A stretch of 64,000 nucleotides of DNA from Strongylocentrotus droebachiensis (GCA_035222895.1 JAVYIG010006783.1:46001-110000); one strand, 5' to 3'; shown: positions 45,441 to 56,425, counted from the first letter of the stretch. The notes: generated from the letters alone by a model not told the origin. Translations and numbers: made by a program.

Positions 45441-45897
45441 ATTAGTAGGCGGTTTCTCGGCAAAATTTGTATATCACATATTAGTCAAAACATATTCTTT
45501 CACATGATTGGTAATAAGAGCTTCCATTTCATTTGTTAAGCCAAAATATCAATGAAACAGTGAATCCAGTTTTGTTATGAAGAATTTTTACAATATTTGT
45601 TATGAATGATTTGTACAATATGTATTTGATTTAAGAGAAAATAATAACAAATATATATTGAAGAAAAACAAAGTTGTCGTCCTTTCTGTCAGTCTGATTG
45701 GTGTGACTGTGATCTTATTGTCACGTCGCGTCACGTTGGAGATCGATTCGATCTACACGGCCCAGTGCACAATTTCAACGTGCTTTCATCATGTCTGTAT
45801 TCTTTTGAATCGACCTTGCTGTTTCCATCACTACATACAAATGGATATAGACAATATCTTTTCTTAAAAACTAAATAGAAAGCAGTAAATACTCGTC
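45441..45897. other. Intergenic, nothing recognised
   Basis: AT-rich. A 69-codon plus-strand ORF has no recognised motif. Confidence 0.4.
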
Positions 45898-45994
45898 AAT
45901 GTGATTAATATTATGGTTACCAAAGCAACCACTTCATGGCGCGGGATTCGTGCCTCGAAATGGTTGCTACGGTAACCATAATATTAATCACATT
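45898..45994. mobile_element. Palindromic MITE (97 bp)
   Basis: The arms AATGTGATTAATATTATGGT and the exact inverse fold around gcgcgggattcgtgcctcg. A half copy with the left arm and same loop is at 47852-47920. Confidence 0.85.
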
Positions 45995-46059
45995 AACATT
46001 AATCAAAGGATTACCAAAGAGATGAACGTAATTTGATTGTCCTCCATGCAATTCATTTA

Positions 46060-46130
46060 ATACCAAGGTCTCCTCCACCTCTCTCGTTATGGACAAAAAC
46101 CCGAGCCAAAGTTAAAGTCTTGTATTCAAC
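46060..46130 (-). repeat. Copy of the 'ctttggctcaaggtttttgt' repeat, inverted
   Basis: The plus strand reads cctctctcgttatggacaaa then acccgagccaaag, the reverse complement of the segment at 47292 and 48394. Confidence 0.7.
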
Positions 46131-46351
46131 ATTCCATTGCAAAGATAACAACAGTAAAATATGAAAAGCCAACCTAAACAGAACAATACAGTATATTTAT
46201 TCCCAACCCAAGACAGACAACAAGCAATGATTAAATGTGAAAGCCGATAGGAACCGCATAGGCCAATGACTATTTATCGAGGCAGAACATATCACTAATC
46301 AAGTTAAAACATTTAAACTGTTCAATACTGTACAGAAAAGAACTCTATTGT

Positions 46352-46525
46352 TTAAAATATCATCAACATCAATATCGTCATCACCATAAGTGACTTCATC
46401 ATCATTATCATCATCATCATCTTCATCGTCATCATCATCATCATCATTGCCATTATCATCAGCACCATCACCTTCTTCTTCTTCACTGCCATCCTCCTCC
46501 TGCTCCTGCTCCCCCTCCTCATCAT
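46352..46525 (+). repeat. (ATC)n microsatellite
   Basis: Mostly catcatcat; shadow ORFs are poly-Met or poly-Ser. Confidence 0.95.
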
Positions 46526-46577
46526 AATCATCAATTTCATGATAATTATGTTTGTTTTCACAACTAAGGAGACAATG

Positions 46578-47018
46578 GCGTATTTTAAGTTGACACTAGA
46601 CTTTCTACCCCCCCCCCCCCCCCCCCTCACCCTGGCATCGAATGACCAAAAGAGGGGGCTAAAGAATGAAAGAAAAAAAAAGAGGCAAGCGGTAAAGGAG
46701 GAGGAGAGGGCAACATGCATAGATAATGATACGATGACTCCACCTCTACTACTCGATGACGATGTTTTTTCGCATTTTATACACAGGTAAGACCGCCCCC
46801 CCCCCCCCTCATGACACTAGTACCCCCTTGATGGTTAGACGCATGCTATGCCACTGCTCTGAGTGACTTTGATCATCCTTATAGGCCTACTTCAATAAAG
46901 TAATGGCGCCGTACTCATTAATACCAATTATTATTATATCATTGCTTCTCTATACCATCCTATACAGAAATAAATTATCTTAATATCCATTCTTGTTTCC
47001 CCGGCCTCTCTCTCTCTC

Positions 47019-47070
<52 letters not shown>

Positions 47071-47150
47071 ATTCCCCCTCGCTCTCTTTTTTCTCTCTTC
47101 CTGTTCTCACTCTCTCTTTCTCTCTCTCTCCCTATTCAATATTATTATCT
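46578..47150 (+). repeat. Segmental repeat, copy 1
   Basis: Nearly the same order of blocks recurs at 49740-50420: agttgacactagactttcta, poly-C, ccctggcatcgaatgaccaa, aggaggaggagagggcaaca, gtacccccttgatggttaga, ggcctacttcaataaagta, then a (CT)n array. It is either a transposon copy or a duplication. Confidence 0.85.
47010..47145 (+). repeat. (CT)n microsatellite
   Basis: Uninterrupted and imperfect ctctctct. Confidence 0.95.
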
Positions 47151-47291
47151 TATTTTTCTGTCTTTTCTCGGGTGTTCTGCAGAATGACAATTGATTACAT
47201 ACAGAAAAAACATTAAAGACTATGAATGAATACAAACTATACTAATATCAAAAGTGGATAACACTATATAACGAAATATTAAAACCTACTT

Positions 47292-47400
47292 AAGCTTTGG
47301 CTCAAGGTTTTTGTCCATAACGAGAGAGGAGGAGAACACAGTCTGTCCTTGGTATTAGATGAATTGCTGTGGAAGGCAATCAATTTACGTTCATCTCTTT
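47292..47400 (+). repeat. Repeat copy carrying an insertion (filled site)
   Basis: It matches 48394-48503 almost base for base (ctcaaggtttttgtccataa, gaattgctgtggaaggcaat, tacgttcatctcttt). It is interrupted at 47401 by a DNA element. Confidence 0.85.
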
Positions 47401-47835
47401 CAGGCGCGGATCTACGGGGGGGGGGGGGGTTTAGGGGGTTTAAACCCCCCCCCCCCCCTTGGGCGGCCCCCCCCCCCCCCAAAAAAAAAGGGAAAAAAAG
47501 AAGAAAAAAAAGAAAAAAGAACGCACGCTGGATAGAAACCCTTTCAAGTGCAAATATTGTGAGAAGATATTCAACTCATCTGGTAACTTAACCAAACACA
47601 TGATAACTCTGGATATAACTGTGTATTAAACTGTTACTTGATTTAAAAAGACGTTATCATGCACTGCTTTTTATGGTCTCCATTGTGTTAATAGATGCCA
47701 GGAAAACATCACTTACGGGGTTCAAATAAACACCCCCGAAAAAATCGGTTCGCCGCTTCGCGGCTCGTGGACGATGCTCCGCATCGTCATTATTTTGGTC
47801 AACCCCCCCTTAGCAAAAAGCTAGATCCGCCCCTG
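47401..47835. mobile_element. DNA element with CAGGGGCGGATCTAG ends and a captured zinc-finger fragment
   Basis: The left end is CAGGCGCGGATCTACGGGG and the right end AGCTAGATCCGCCCCTG. It is flanked by TCTTT on both sides (47396-47400, 47836-47840), a 5-bp target duplication. The uninterrupted site exists at 48499-48503. Inside are poly-G and poly-C blocks, a tgctccgcatcgtc palindrome, and a C2H2 zinc-finger relic at 47521-47605. No transposase. Confidence 0.85.
47521..47605 (+). pseudogene. C2H2 zinc-finger coding fragment inside a transposon
   Basis: One frame reads FKCKYCEKIFNSSGNLTKHM, a near-complete C2H2 finger (C-x2-C, the F and L core residues, first His). It is preceded in a shifted frame by the H-x-G-x-K-P-F linker that joins fingers in tandem ZNF proteins. 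A one-base insertion in ccctttcaag and a stop break the frame, and the second His is lost. This is host-gene sequence carried by the element. Confidence 0.75.
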
Positions 47836-47851
47836 TCTTTGATAATCATTT

Positions 47852-47920
47852 GATTAATGTTAATGTGATTAATATTATGGTTACCGTAGCAACCATTTCG
47901 GGCGCGGGATTCGTGCCTCG
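47852..47920. mobile_element. Half copy of the palindromic MITE
   Basis: It has the left arm (aatgtgattaatattatggt) plus loop ggcgcgggattcgtgcctcg of the 45898 element; the right arm is gone and (GAT)n follows. Confidence 0.75.
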
Positions 47921-47935
47921 TTCATATCATCAAAC

Positions 47936-48278
47936 ATTGATGATGATGATGACGAAGATTATGATGATGAAAACTGATAATGACGCGGAGGATACAGTGA
48001 AGAAGAAGAAGAAGGTGATGATTACGGTGTTGATGATGATGATAATAATGTAGATGGTGGTGATGATGAGGATGAGAATAATAATGAGGATAAAACTGAT
48101 GATAATGATGAGAAGGGGAGCAGGAGCAGAAGGAAGAGGACAGTGAAAAAGAAATAGGTGATGATGTTGCTGGTCGGGTGGTGGCAATGATGACCATGAT
48201 GATGATGCATATAGTGACGACGATGATGATAATGATGATGAAAATAATGATGATGATGATGATGATGAAAATAATGAC

Positions 48279-48310
<32 letters not shown>

Positions 48311-48380
48311 CGATGATGATGATGATAATGATGATGATGATGATGATGATAATGATGACGATGATGATAATGATAGAATG
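47936..48380 (+). repeat. Large (GAT)n microsatellite
   Basis: About 440 bp of gat/gac/aat triplets; poly-Ser, poly-His and poly-Met ORFs on both strands are artefacts. Confidence 0.95.
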
Positions 48381-48393
48381 TTGAAATATGACT

Positions 48394-48510
48394 TCAGCTT
48401 TGGCTCAAGGTTTTTGTCCATAACGAGAGAGGTGGAGAACACAGTCTGTCCTTGGTATTAGATGAATTGCTCTGGAAGGCAATCAATTTACGTTCATCTC
48501 TTTGATAATC
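48394..48510 (+). repeat. Repeat copy without insertion (empty site)
   Basis: It matches 47292-47400 and continues uninterrupted through ctctttgataatcatttgat. It shows the pre-insertion state for the 47401 element. Confidence 0.85.
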
Positions 48511-48883
48511 ATTTGATTAATTTGTCGATTAGAAGGGTCGATCTTTTGTAAGGGCCAAATTTGACAAACTCCTGATGTGAAGTGAGGATTGTTATTAATT
48601 AACTAACGGAGAATGCACATAATTCAGTAGACTAGTACTTCCCTTCCCTTCTCTAGTTATCTCTCTTCCTGTTTTCTATAACTTTTTCCCCTTTTTTATC
48701 ATAGTTCTAGTCGATTTCCAATGCACGTTTAAATTATTATAATCTTCTTTTTTTTTTAGGGGTGTCTTTTTTTAATAAATATAATACATGAATATCGAAA
48801 GAATATGCACATTTGAAATGGATGATGGTTAATGACGGTAAAGTGAAATATCTACCGTATCTCTCCAGGGCGGAACTGGGAAA

Positions 48884-48931
<48 letters not shown>

Positions 48932-49735
48932 ATCTCTTTCTCTCTGTCTCTGTCTGTCTCTGTCTCTCTCTCTCCTCTCTCACCAATGGTTATAATCTGC
49001 CACACAATGTAGTAATATAACTATTGAGCCTTATTTTCGGACATTATTAGCAACCGAAATTAATAACTGTAGATTAATTAACCCCATCACTTAGCAGCAG
49101 CGGTAAATGTGATTAGATTTCACTTCGTCCTGTTAATCCTTATTCGATCCATATCAAAACGTTTGGAGCTAAATGGACTCTATTGGGAATTGAAGAAAAT
49201 GGATCAGTCATGATCTGTGCACAAGAGATTAGTATCGTTCCACCACCGTGACAGAGACTGTAGGCGACACAGTTCTCAACTGAATCATCTCACCAAAAAC
49301 TTTTACTCGGCAAAGATGTGATGATCTTACATCCTGGATACGCTGGGATAACATTGATCAATCTAAACGAGTCTTATATGGTTAGAAATATAAAATCACA
49401 TAGAAAAATGGCTTTCTCAAACTAAAAATTAGAAGAAGGCGGTATGCCAAATTGTGACATGGTAGTAAAGCTCTCTCGCTCGACCCGTTGATTTTACACA
49501 GAAAGCGAGCTGAAAATAACAGTAACTTTACTACTTTAACAAATAAAACGCGATAGTAAATCATAATAAAATTGTAATTTGTTTGCTTTACCCAAAATAA
49601 CATAGTTTTTGTCGTATTTTACAAGTCAAACTGGGCGAAATATGTGGTACTTATAGCAGAATGAATATGGATGTAAAAAAGACGTGCTTTTCACTTCATT
49701 CTCCATAGAACATCTTTTGGTAATAACACAAGCAC
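48511..49735. other. Intergenic, nothing recognised except (CT)n
   Basis: A (CT)n array lies at 48886-48978. The rest is AT-rich without supported genes. Confidence 0.45.
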
Positions 49736-49739
49736 TGTT

Positions 49740-50191
49740 CAGTTTAGTTGACACTGGACTTTCCACCCCCCCCCCCCCCCCCCCTCTCCCTCCCTCACCC
49801 TGGCATCGAATGACCAAAAGAGGGGGCTAACGAATGAAAGAAAAGAAATTAGACGCAAGCGGTAAGCGAAAGGAGGAGGAGAGGGCAACATGCATAAATG
49901 ATGATACGATGACTCCACCGCCACTCCTCGATGACGGTATTTTTTCGCATTTTATACACAGGTAATACCGATGCCCCCCCCCCCCCACATGACACCAGTA
50001 CCCCCTTGATGGTTAGACCCATGCTATACCACTGCTCTGAGTGACTTTGATTATTCTTATAGGCCTACTTTGATAAAGTAAGGGCGCCGTACTTCATACC
50101 AATCATACCAATTATTCTAAGTGAGTATTGCTTCGTTATCCTATACCATCTTAGTATATATTCTTATTCTCTATTCTATTCTCCCTCCCTC

Positions 50192-50223
<32 letters not shown>

Positions 50224-50420
50224 CCACTCTCTCCCTCTCTCTCTTCCACTCTGACTCCCTCCCTCTCTCCCTCCTTCTTCCTCCCTCCCTCTCTCTCTCT
50301 CCCTCTCTGCCTCTATCTCCTATTCCCCCTCCCTCTCTATTTTCTCTCTTCCTGTTCTCTCTCTCTCTCTCTCTTTCTCTCTTTTTCACACCCTCTCTCT
50401 GTCTGTCTCTCTTTATTATA
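49740..50420 (+). repeat. Segmental repeat, copy 2
   Basis: It is the partner of 46578-47150 and ends in a longer (CT)n array (50180-50410). Confidence 0.85.
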
Positions 50421-50429
50421 TTCAGCCAC

Positions 50430-51300
50430 TAGGCAGCAACAATGGACAAAATGCTTTTGATGTGGATGACTAATTGCTTTTAATTTAATTAAATTTATGT
50501 AACTTTTACAACACATCGTGTTTGATATGTTCCTTCAACCGGATGACCAACACTCAAGATTTGGGTTTATTTTTTCGAAAACTTTGCATCCCTAAAGGTA
50601 CCTTAATAACTTAATGACTATCACTCAAAGACATGTGAATTCAACATGTGTTTATGGATTTATACAAGCCTCTCGATGACCTATTAATAAAGTCTTAGAT
50701 AAGAAACCAATGAAAAACAGATATGGAACATGTGGATATCATACGATTAAATATTTGTATATTGCCCTTGGGGGACTAGGAACAGGACATTTGTTCAAAG
50801 GAGGTGTATTCAATTAAAATCGAATCTAATATTTTCATTGAATTGGAAGAGAAAAAAGTTCTCAATATCATTAGGCGCAAAACGAGATGTTTGTTTGGAT
50901 GATGTTTACTTTCGCATATCGTGATGTTCAGTGGGCCTGGTTTAAACAAAAAGAGGGGGTGCTTACACCCTTCATACCCCATCCCCATGCCTGCCCATTT
51001 GCTGTATCTTACATGTGATCAAAATACTCAAGCATTGTACTTATATATGATTCCTCAACTTAAGAAGAGAAGACATTTTTTCAAAGTTCACATTCGAAGA
51101 TTGGTAAGTAGCTAGGAGTCTTGTAGTTTTTCCTTCATATACTAAAGTTAGTGGAGTAATTCATAATTTTGTGTCCATTCCAGCGCTGTAGGTTTTTTTT
51201 AAGAGTGACGTTATTTATATTTTGGACATAGAAATGTATTTCTTTCTCGGTTGCATGACACATGCTCAGGTGAAACATTGCTCCGCGGTCAGTTTTGTTT
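50430..51300. other. Sequence upstream of the MACPF gene, nothing certain
   Basis: No exon, core promoter or repeat could be supported. The 5' UTR exon(s) of the MACPF gene could lie in 50.4-51.7 kb, since the first coding exon begins at an acceptor site. Confidence 0.35.
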
Positions 51301-51308
51301 CTACACGA

Positions 51309-51480
51309 GGCGGCGCGATGGCTCATGTGAGGGGGCTCGTGAATATGCTCGTGTCATTTGATAAAACATTAATTCCCATTACCAAGTCCCTCAGAGTGGA
51401 TGTAAAGCTGTCAGTCCCCCGGTTGCTTACTTACAAGCATATACATGTTCATGCCTTCTTATCAGTCAGGTAAAACAATA
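51309..51480 (+). mobile_element. tRNA-derived SINE, degraded copy
   Basis: It starts gcggcgcgatggctcatgtg and contains cccattaccaagtccctcag and cagtcccccggttgcttact. It matches the body of the SINE at 59275 but has lost the B box. Confidence 0.65.
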
Positions 51481-51799
51481 TACAAACATCAAACTTACTG
51501 AATCAACTTAAGAAATATTAATCACTTACCCTAAACGAAATCTAAAATTCGAAGGCACAATGAGAGGATTTCACTGAAATTATCATAATTATACATGAAT
51601 TATCATGATTATGTAAAGACCACTCAAGGGAGATAAGAATACTTTTGTATTTATAGAAGATGGTCTCTGAAGAGGTTCCTTTAATATAACATGGTCAGTG
51701 AGAAATTGTCCAAGGGAAACCAAAATTTCAGTCTTTATAGGCAGGTAGTTATTCGATGTTTTTATTCTTTCATAAATGAAATATGTTTTGTTTTTACAG

Positions 51800-52033
51800 A
51801 GAATGGAGATGTTGCTATACGTTTGTATCCTACTGCTTGCGGCACTCCATGGAGGTCACACTTCCCTCATCGATGACACCGACAATGAGGTTGAAGTCGT
51901 TGACGACGAGATGAAGACATCTTTGACATCCCCACCCGGCGTTCAGAATTTTCTCGGCGTTGGTTATGACATCATCGATGGAAATCCAGAAGGTGGAGAA
52001 ATCAACAACGGTGGCGTTGACCCAGGACTCAAG
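51800..52033 (+). CDS. MACPF (perforin-like) protein, first coding exon
   Basis: Acceptor tgtttttacag, ATG at 51803, donor CTCAAG|GTAAGC, phase 0. The first ~20 residues (MEMLLYVCILLLAALHGG) are a secretion signal. An acidic stretch follows (DDTDNEVEVVDDEM), then FLGVGYDIIDGNPEGG and DPGLK. The 'LG.GYD...GNP...DPG' block is the opening of MACPF domains in perforin-like proteins, including MPEG1-like and protist PLP types. Family role: the MACPF fold oligomerises and inserts beta-hairpins into membranes, or in some members acts in adhesion or development. The start is supported by signal peptide and acceptor position. Confidence 0.85.
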
Positions 52034-52069
52034 GTAAGCATTGCTAATTTTTTTTCTTTCCTTTTCAAT

Positions 52070-52100
52070 ATCTTCCTTTGTGTGTGTGTGTGTCTTTCTC

Positions 52101-52133
<33 letters not shown>

Positions 52134-52303
52134 TCTCTCTTTCGCTATCTCTCTTTTTTCTCTCTCACACCCTCTCCCCCTCCCTCTCTCTCCTTTATTA
52201 TGTCTCGTTATCACATTGTCAAATTATTGATGCAACTCTCTCTCTCTCTCTCTCTCCTTTATCATGTCTCTTTATCACATTGTCAAATCAACTGATGCAA
52301 TTA

Positions 52304-52345
<42 letters not shown>

Positions 52346-52350
52346 CTTTA
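52070..52350 (+). repeat. (CT)n arrays with ~75-bp tandem units in MACPF intron 1
   Basis: Units contain ctttattatgtctctttatc, acattgtcaaat and gatgcaa(c/t)t separated by CT runs. The last unit ends tttatcag, which is the splice acceptor of the next exon. Confidence 0.9.
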
Positions 52351-52367
52351 TTATGTCTCTTTATCAG

Positions 52368-52545
52368 ACTACATTCCGTGTATTTGACTTCACATACGAC
52401 AAGGGCATTGAAATGTATGGTTATGCTATACCAGACCAAGTAACCTATGTCGATAGACAGAGCTCCGTCTCAACCTCATCACGTGATATCTTTCATGGGA
52501 CTCAAAGTTACGTTCAAAAGTTGGAGAAGGAAAGCAATATCAGGG
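52368..52545 (+). CDS. MACPF protein, exon 2
   Basis: The exon runs from phase 0 to phase 1, ending at ATCAGGG|GTAAGT. It encodes FRVFDFTYDKGIEMYGYAIP, then YVDRQSSVSTSSRDIFHGTQ and YVQKLEKESNI. The order (beta strand, 'P..V', 'S.S....F.....Y...L') follows the N-terminal half of the MACPF domain. The acceptor is the end of a microsatellite unit. Confidence 0.8.
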
Positions 52546-53165
52546 GTAAGTATTGTCGACTTGAAAACTTTATTTCGTAATTTGTTTTTAAAACCCAGAT
52601 TTTGACAGGACAGCAGTATCAGTACAAGAATACCTTTAAGCATAAAACATGAATCACAATGACATTTACCTAAATAATAATAATACATACAGAATGTAAA
52701 GCACGACTTGATAGTTTATTTCCCTCTGTAGAACAATGCGAAGGTTAGTATGTTCATGTAGTTTTTAATTTGAATTGAATTTGAATTCATTGGTTTCTAT
52801 GTATTTGTTTTAAACATATATTTTAATGTCCATGGATATATTAAATAAATATGTGGGACATGTGAAATAAGAAGAACATGCTTAATCCATACTAAACATA
52901 AGTTAAATATGGAAGGTCACTGTCTCCTACTTGATTTCAGATCACATACATTCATTCGTTGTACTTTCAGTTTAATATTATGCCCGTTAAACGTATCAAC
53001 CTGCTAATTTAAAAACATGACTAATGCCATTTGATTATCTTTGTATTATTTCTTTCTCCTTCTCTTTCTTGTCTATTACCTTCTCTCTTCCTCTTATTTT
53101 CTCTCCTTTATATGTTGGTCTTTCTGTACCCCCCCCCCCCCCCCCTCTCTCTATCTGCCACACAG
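52546..53165. other. MACPF intron 2
   Basis: AT-rich. A poly-C tract of about 19 bases followed by ctctctctatctgccacacag forms the acceptor region. Confidence 0.6.
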
Positions 53166-53207
53166 GAAGTGCGAAAATCATTCGTGGGAGATTTTCTAAG
53201 AGCAAGA
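53166..53207 (+). CDS. MACPF protein, exon 3 (42 bp)
   Basis: This small phase 1-1 exon encodes SAKIIRGRFSKSK, matching the short strand of 'G.Y....FS.S..Y' in MACPF domains just before the first membrane-inserting hairpin region. Donor AAGA|GTGAGT. Length and phase fit both neighbours. Confidence 0.7.
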
Positions 53208-54059
53208 GTGAGTAGTCACAAATCGTTCTTTTCCAACTAATCTATTGTTTTAAAAATCTCGTATCACCTCTTTCTACCTATGCAATTTTAGAGCTTTCAA
53301 GTCAATAAAATTGGATACACCCTGAAAAGTAAACGGTTTTCTAATTTTGAGTCACACACCCTTCATAAGGAATGAAGTCTTCTGAGGTTCTAATACCCTG
53401 AATAATAATAATTTTGATACTTTACAGTAATTTCACGAACTGAAATTCAATGTTCTTTTTGGATTTTCAAATCTGATATTTTGGACAGCCACCCCTGGAT
53501 AATAACCTTTAATCTAAAAACTCTCTGTGAAAGAAACAAACATGTAAAACCCATCGTGACGACTTATGGATATGTGTTCATGAAAGTTAGGTAATCATTG
53601 TTCATTATGTTATGCAACGGCGGTACATTCTATATTCATGTGGAAGTATTCTTTTCAAGAAGGCAAACTAAAGGTATATTCATGAAGCACCTCCATCACT
53701 TTAGCTGTGATTGTTCTTAAATACACAAAGTTGGACGTCTCCATGTGTAAAAGATCTGTGGATATTTGGGAATCATCTGTACAAGTGCTTTCTCCTAAGT
53801 GGCTTATTAAAATTTCTAACGGGATATTTGTCCTGGTGGTAGTTGTCCGGGGTAATGATATTAAGTATATGTTCTTGGTATATGGGCACTAGCCTTAAAC
53901 GATTTAATTTTGTTATTGTGCTGTATACTTCTAACTTTCTTTGGGTATCGAAAATTGTCAAATGTCAAACTCTCCTGCATGACATCTTGTAAAAGAATAG
54001 ACCTGAAAAAAAAATCATATTACGTCTTTTTAATTAACTGTAAATCTAAGCATATCAGA

Positions 54060-54140
54060 AGCTCTTGTAGCGCAGTAGAATATATTCTTAATGTTGGATA
54101 GTTTCTGCGCTCTATAAATGTATTATTATTATTATTATAT
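54060..54140 (+). mobile_element. LINE 3' tail fragment
   Basis: tttctgcgctctataaatgt followed by ATT repeats, the same style of 3' terminus as the 54230-54470 fragment. Confidence 0.55.
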
Positions 54141-54229
54141 AAAATAGCAGATTATGACGTGATCAATTGATTTTTTTTCTTGTTCAAACTCACTTGTGGA
54201 ATATTTCAAAAGTGCCACATTATACCAAA

Positions 54230-54470
54230 TTTCTTCCAATCCTCGCATGATTTTTGGAACGCTCTCCCAGTGTCGCTACGCTTCATGACTGATGTTGAAG
54301 TTTTTAAGAGAGCGCTGAAAACTCACCTCTATGATGAATGCTTCGAGTAATTATTATGTAAACGTACATTGTACATTGTAAAGCGCTTTGAGAGGGCCTT
54401 CGATCCTGAAATGCGCTATAAAAGAACGAACTATTATTATTATTATTATTAATATTATTATTATTTATCT
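54230..54470 (+). mobile_element. LINE 3' fragment abutting a MACPF splice acceptor
   Basis: It encodes the LINE C-terminus FWNALPVSLRFMTDVEVFKR, ALKTHLYDECFE, stop. Then tgtaaagcgctttgagaggg, gcgctataaaagaacgaact and an ATT microsatellite tail run directly into ttatttatctag, the acceptor of MACPF exon 4. It is in the sense orientation of the host gene. Confidence 0.75.
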
Positions 54471-54472
54471 AG

Positions 54473-54684
54473 ACTATGAGTCAATCCAGGCAGGGGTTGA
54501 GTACCGCGGACTGGTATACTACGAGAACAAGACAGTTGCCTTAGAAGCAGAAGCTCGCTATAACTGGGAGCTAGCAGAACAAGAACAGTACCCCCTTGAC
54601 AATGGGTTTGTAGTAGAGGCTTGTAGTCTACCCGCATCCTACCACGAAACCAACTATATGCAGTTCTTGCAGAGAAGAGGAACA
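54473..54684 (+). CDS. MACPF protein, exon 4
   Basis: The exon is 212 bp, from phase 1 to phase 0 (ACA|GTACGT). It encodes YESIQAGVEYRGLVYYENKT, a helix EAEARYNWELAE, then FVVEACSLPASYHETNYMQF and LQRRGT. The last residues G-T are the first half of the MACPF signature ([YW]-G-T-H); the H opens the next exon. N-K-T is a possible glycosylation site. An aromatic normally precedes G-T-H; here it is Arg. Confidence 0.8.
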
Positions 54685-54714
54685 GTACGTATACATAATT
54701 ATATAACAAATTAA

Positions 54715-55650
54715 TTGATTGAAACAGAATCCATATTATGTGTAGATTATCTTAGATATGTGCGCATTTACAAAGAAGAAATTTTGTTAAAGTTACAAAT
54801 CAATAATCGAAAATTCATCAAAGTATTTATCAATGTACAATTACAAGCGAGAGAATAATTTCCAGAATTTGGGATCATCATCAATTTACAAGTTATTAAA
54901 CAAGACAAATCGTAAAGGTTACGAAGGAAAAGTTGAAACGGAATGTCACTGGATTCAATTACTATTTTGCACATTAGAGTGCATATTTTCCACTCCCTGA
55001 TGACAGAACCTGCCCAACTGGAATTGACACAGCTGTTTTAATTGTATAGTACAGTGATAACAGATCAAATATTTACTTTAAATTGACTGATAATATCGCT
55101 AGATGCATCCGGAATGACCGGGTTAAGAAGGTCATTTTGGTATTTTTTTAATTATATCTTTGTACATCATATTTGTTCGTGTAATCTAAGGTAATTACAC
55201 CCAATACAAGCTTTGCTTTTCGATGGCTTCCTTTGCAGTTTCATGTCTCTGTTGTTGTACATGAAGTATATTTTTCCAATTGTTTATTATTTTAATAATT
55301 TAGAAATAAAATCAATTTTAATTTTAGCATGAATAATGATTATTATTATAATGATATATTAACATTCTATAATTTAGCACAATAATACATTTCACTGCAT
55401 GGGCCTTTCTCTTCGATTTTCTAACAAGTAACAAAAGTGCATAGAACAAACAAAAAGACAATTATTAACAAAAATATATTCTACGTTCCATTTTCTAATT
55501 TTTCCTGAACAATATCATACATGACTTAAATTTTTGTATTTAGCTTCATTATTTTTGTTCCTTATGTGCCAATATTTTGCCACATTCTCACTTGCATTTT
55601 CTCACTTCTATTGAGCCAAAATCTATCCAGTGACGATTTTTGTTTTCTCT
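54715..55650. other. MACPF intron 4
   Basis: AT-rich; no other gene seen. Confidence 0.5.
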
Positions 55651-55679
55651 CTCTCTCTCTCTCTCTCTTTTCTCTATAG

Positions 55680-55769
55680 CACGTTGTGATGTCAGTTAAC
55701 CTTGGAATGAGGAAGATTGAGCGATATGAAGAAGAGACACAAGGATTCGTTCACTATGCCAGGGAAAAT
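55680..55769 (+). CDS. MACPF protein, exon 5 (signature)
   Basis: The exon is 30 codons, phase 0, following a (CT)n tract and ctctatag. It encodes HVVMSVNLGMRKIERYEEET then QGFVHYAREN. HVVMSVNLG completes the MACPF signature (G-T-H-x-x-x-x-x-x-x-G). The 3' edge is uncertain: AAAAT|GTTAGA is a usable donor, and joining there to the 60060 exon keeps frame. Without splicing, the frame ends at TGA 55782-55784, only four codons on. The intron of 4.3 kb to the next exon holds hairpins, an inverted duplication and a SINE. Confidence 0.7.
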
Positions 55770-55897
55770 GTTAGAGAAGGATGATTATAAAAAGATAAAG
55801 ACAAAGTTACTAGTGACACTGGCAACTAGTCAGTCTGTGTTAAGCAAATATTAATCGACTACGAGGGTAATGGTATACAAATATTGCCTGCTCATGA

Positions 55898-56031
55898 GGA
55901 TGATGGTGGGAACTATCACTCCCAAGGTGGTGTTCACACCGGTCCTTCTATCAACCCCGAGGCGAAGCCGAGGGGTGATAGAAGGGCCGGTGTTAACACC
56001 GCCGAGGGAGTGGTAGTTCCCACCATCATCC
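55898..56031. repeat. 134-bp hairpin with a CCGAGGCGAAGCCGAGG apex
   Basis: The arms ggatgatggtgggaactatc and the inverse tggtagttcccaccatcatc pair nearly perfectly. The second inner step ggtgttcacaccgg / ccggtgttaacacc also pairs. It lies in MACPF intron 5. Confidence 0.85.
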
Positions 56032-56425
56032 GATTACAGAGCAGTCCATATTTGTTTTATATACCTCATTCTTTGTATTGATTCATGATTAGCTCTAGCT
56101 GTAGGTCTAGATCTAGCACTACAAAACAGGTAACTAGATCAAGAGGAATTACTCACCAGAATAAGAAAAATCCAACATCAAGTCCAAGGCAAGAGTATTG
56201 AATTCCTACGCGCTGCGCGTAACCGCGCGATTGCGGTAGCCTAGCAACTCAAAAAATTTGTGTGCGCAACTAAGTCGCGGGAGGGGTTAGGGGTCCTATC
56301 CCGGGGTTTGATAGTAGCTATCAAACCCTCTGACGTAATTATACTTGATAGATCGAAATGCTCCTTGACATGTGATATAGTTTTGACCAATCAGTGAATG
56401 ACAATCTATGTATGAGGTATATAAT

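Noticed and set aside
45658-45867. 69-codon ORF with hydrophobic start
   Set aside because: A single short ORF with no acceptor or donor support and no recognised domain.
47930-48442. 170-codon Ser-rich ORF and poly-Met/His ORFs
   Set aside because: They are translations of the (GAT)n microsatellite.
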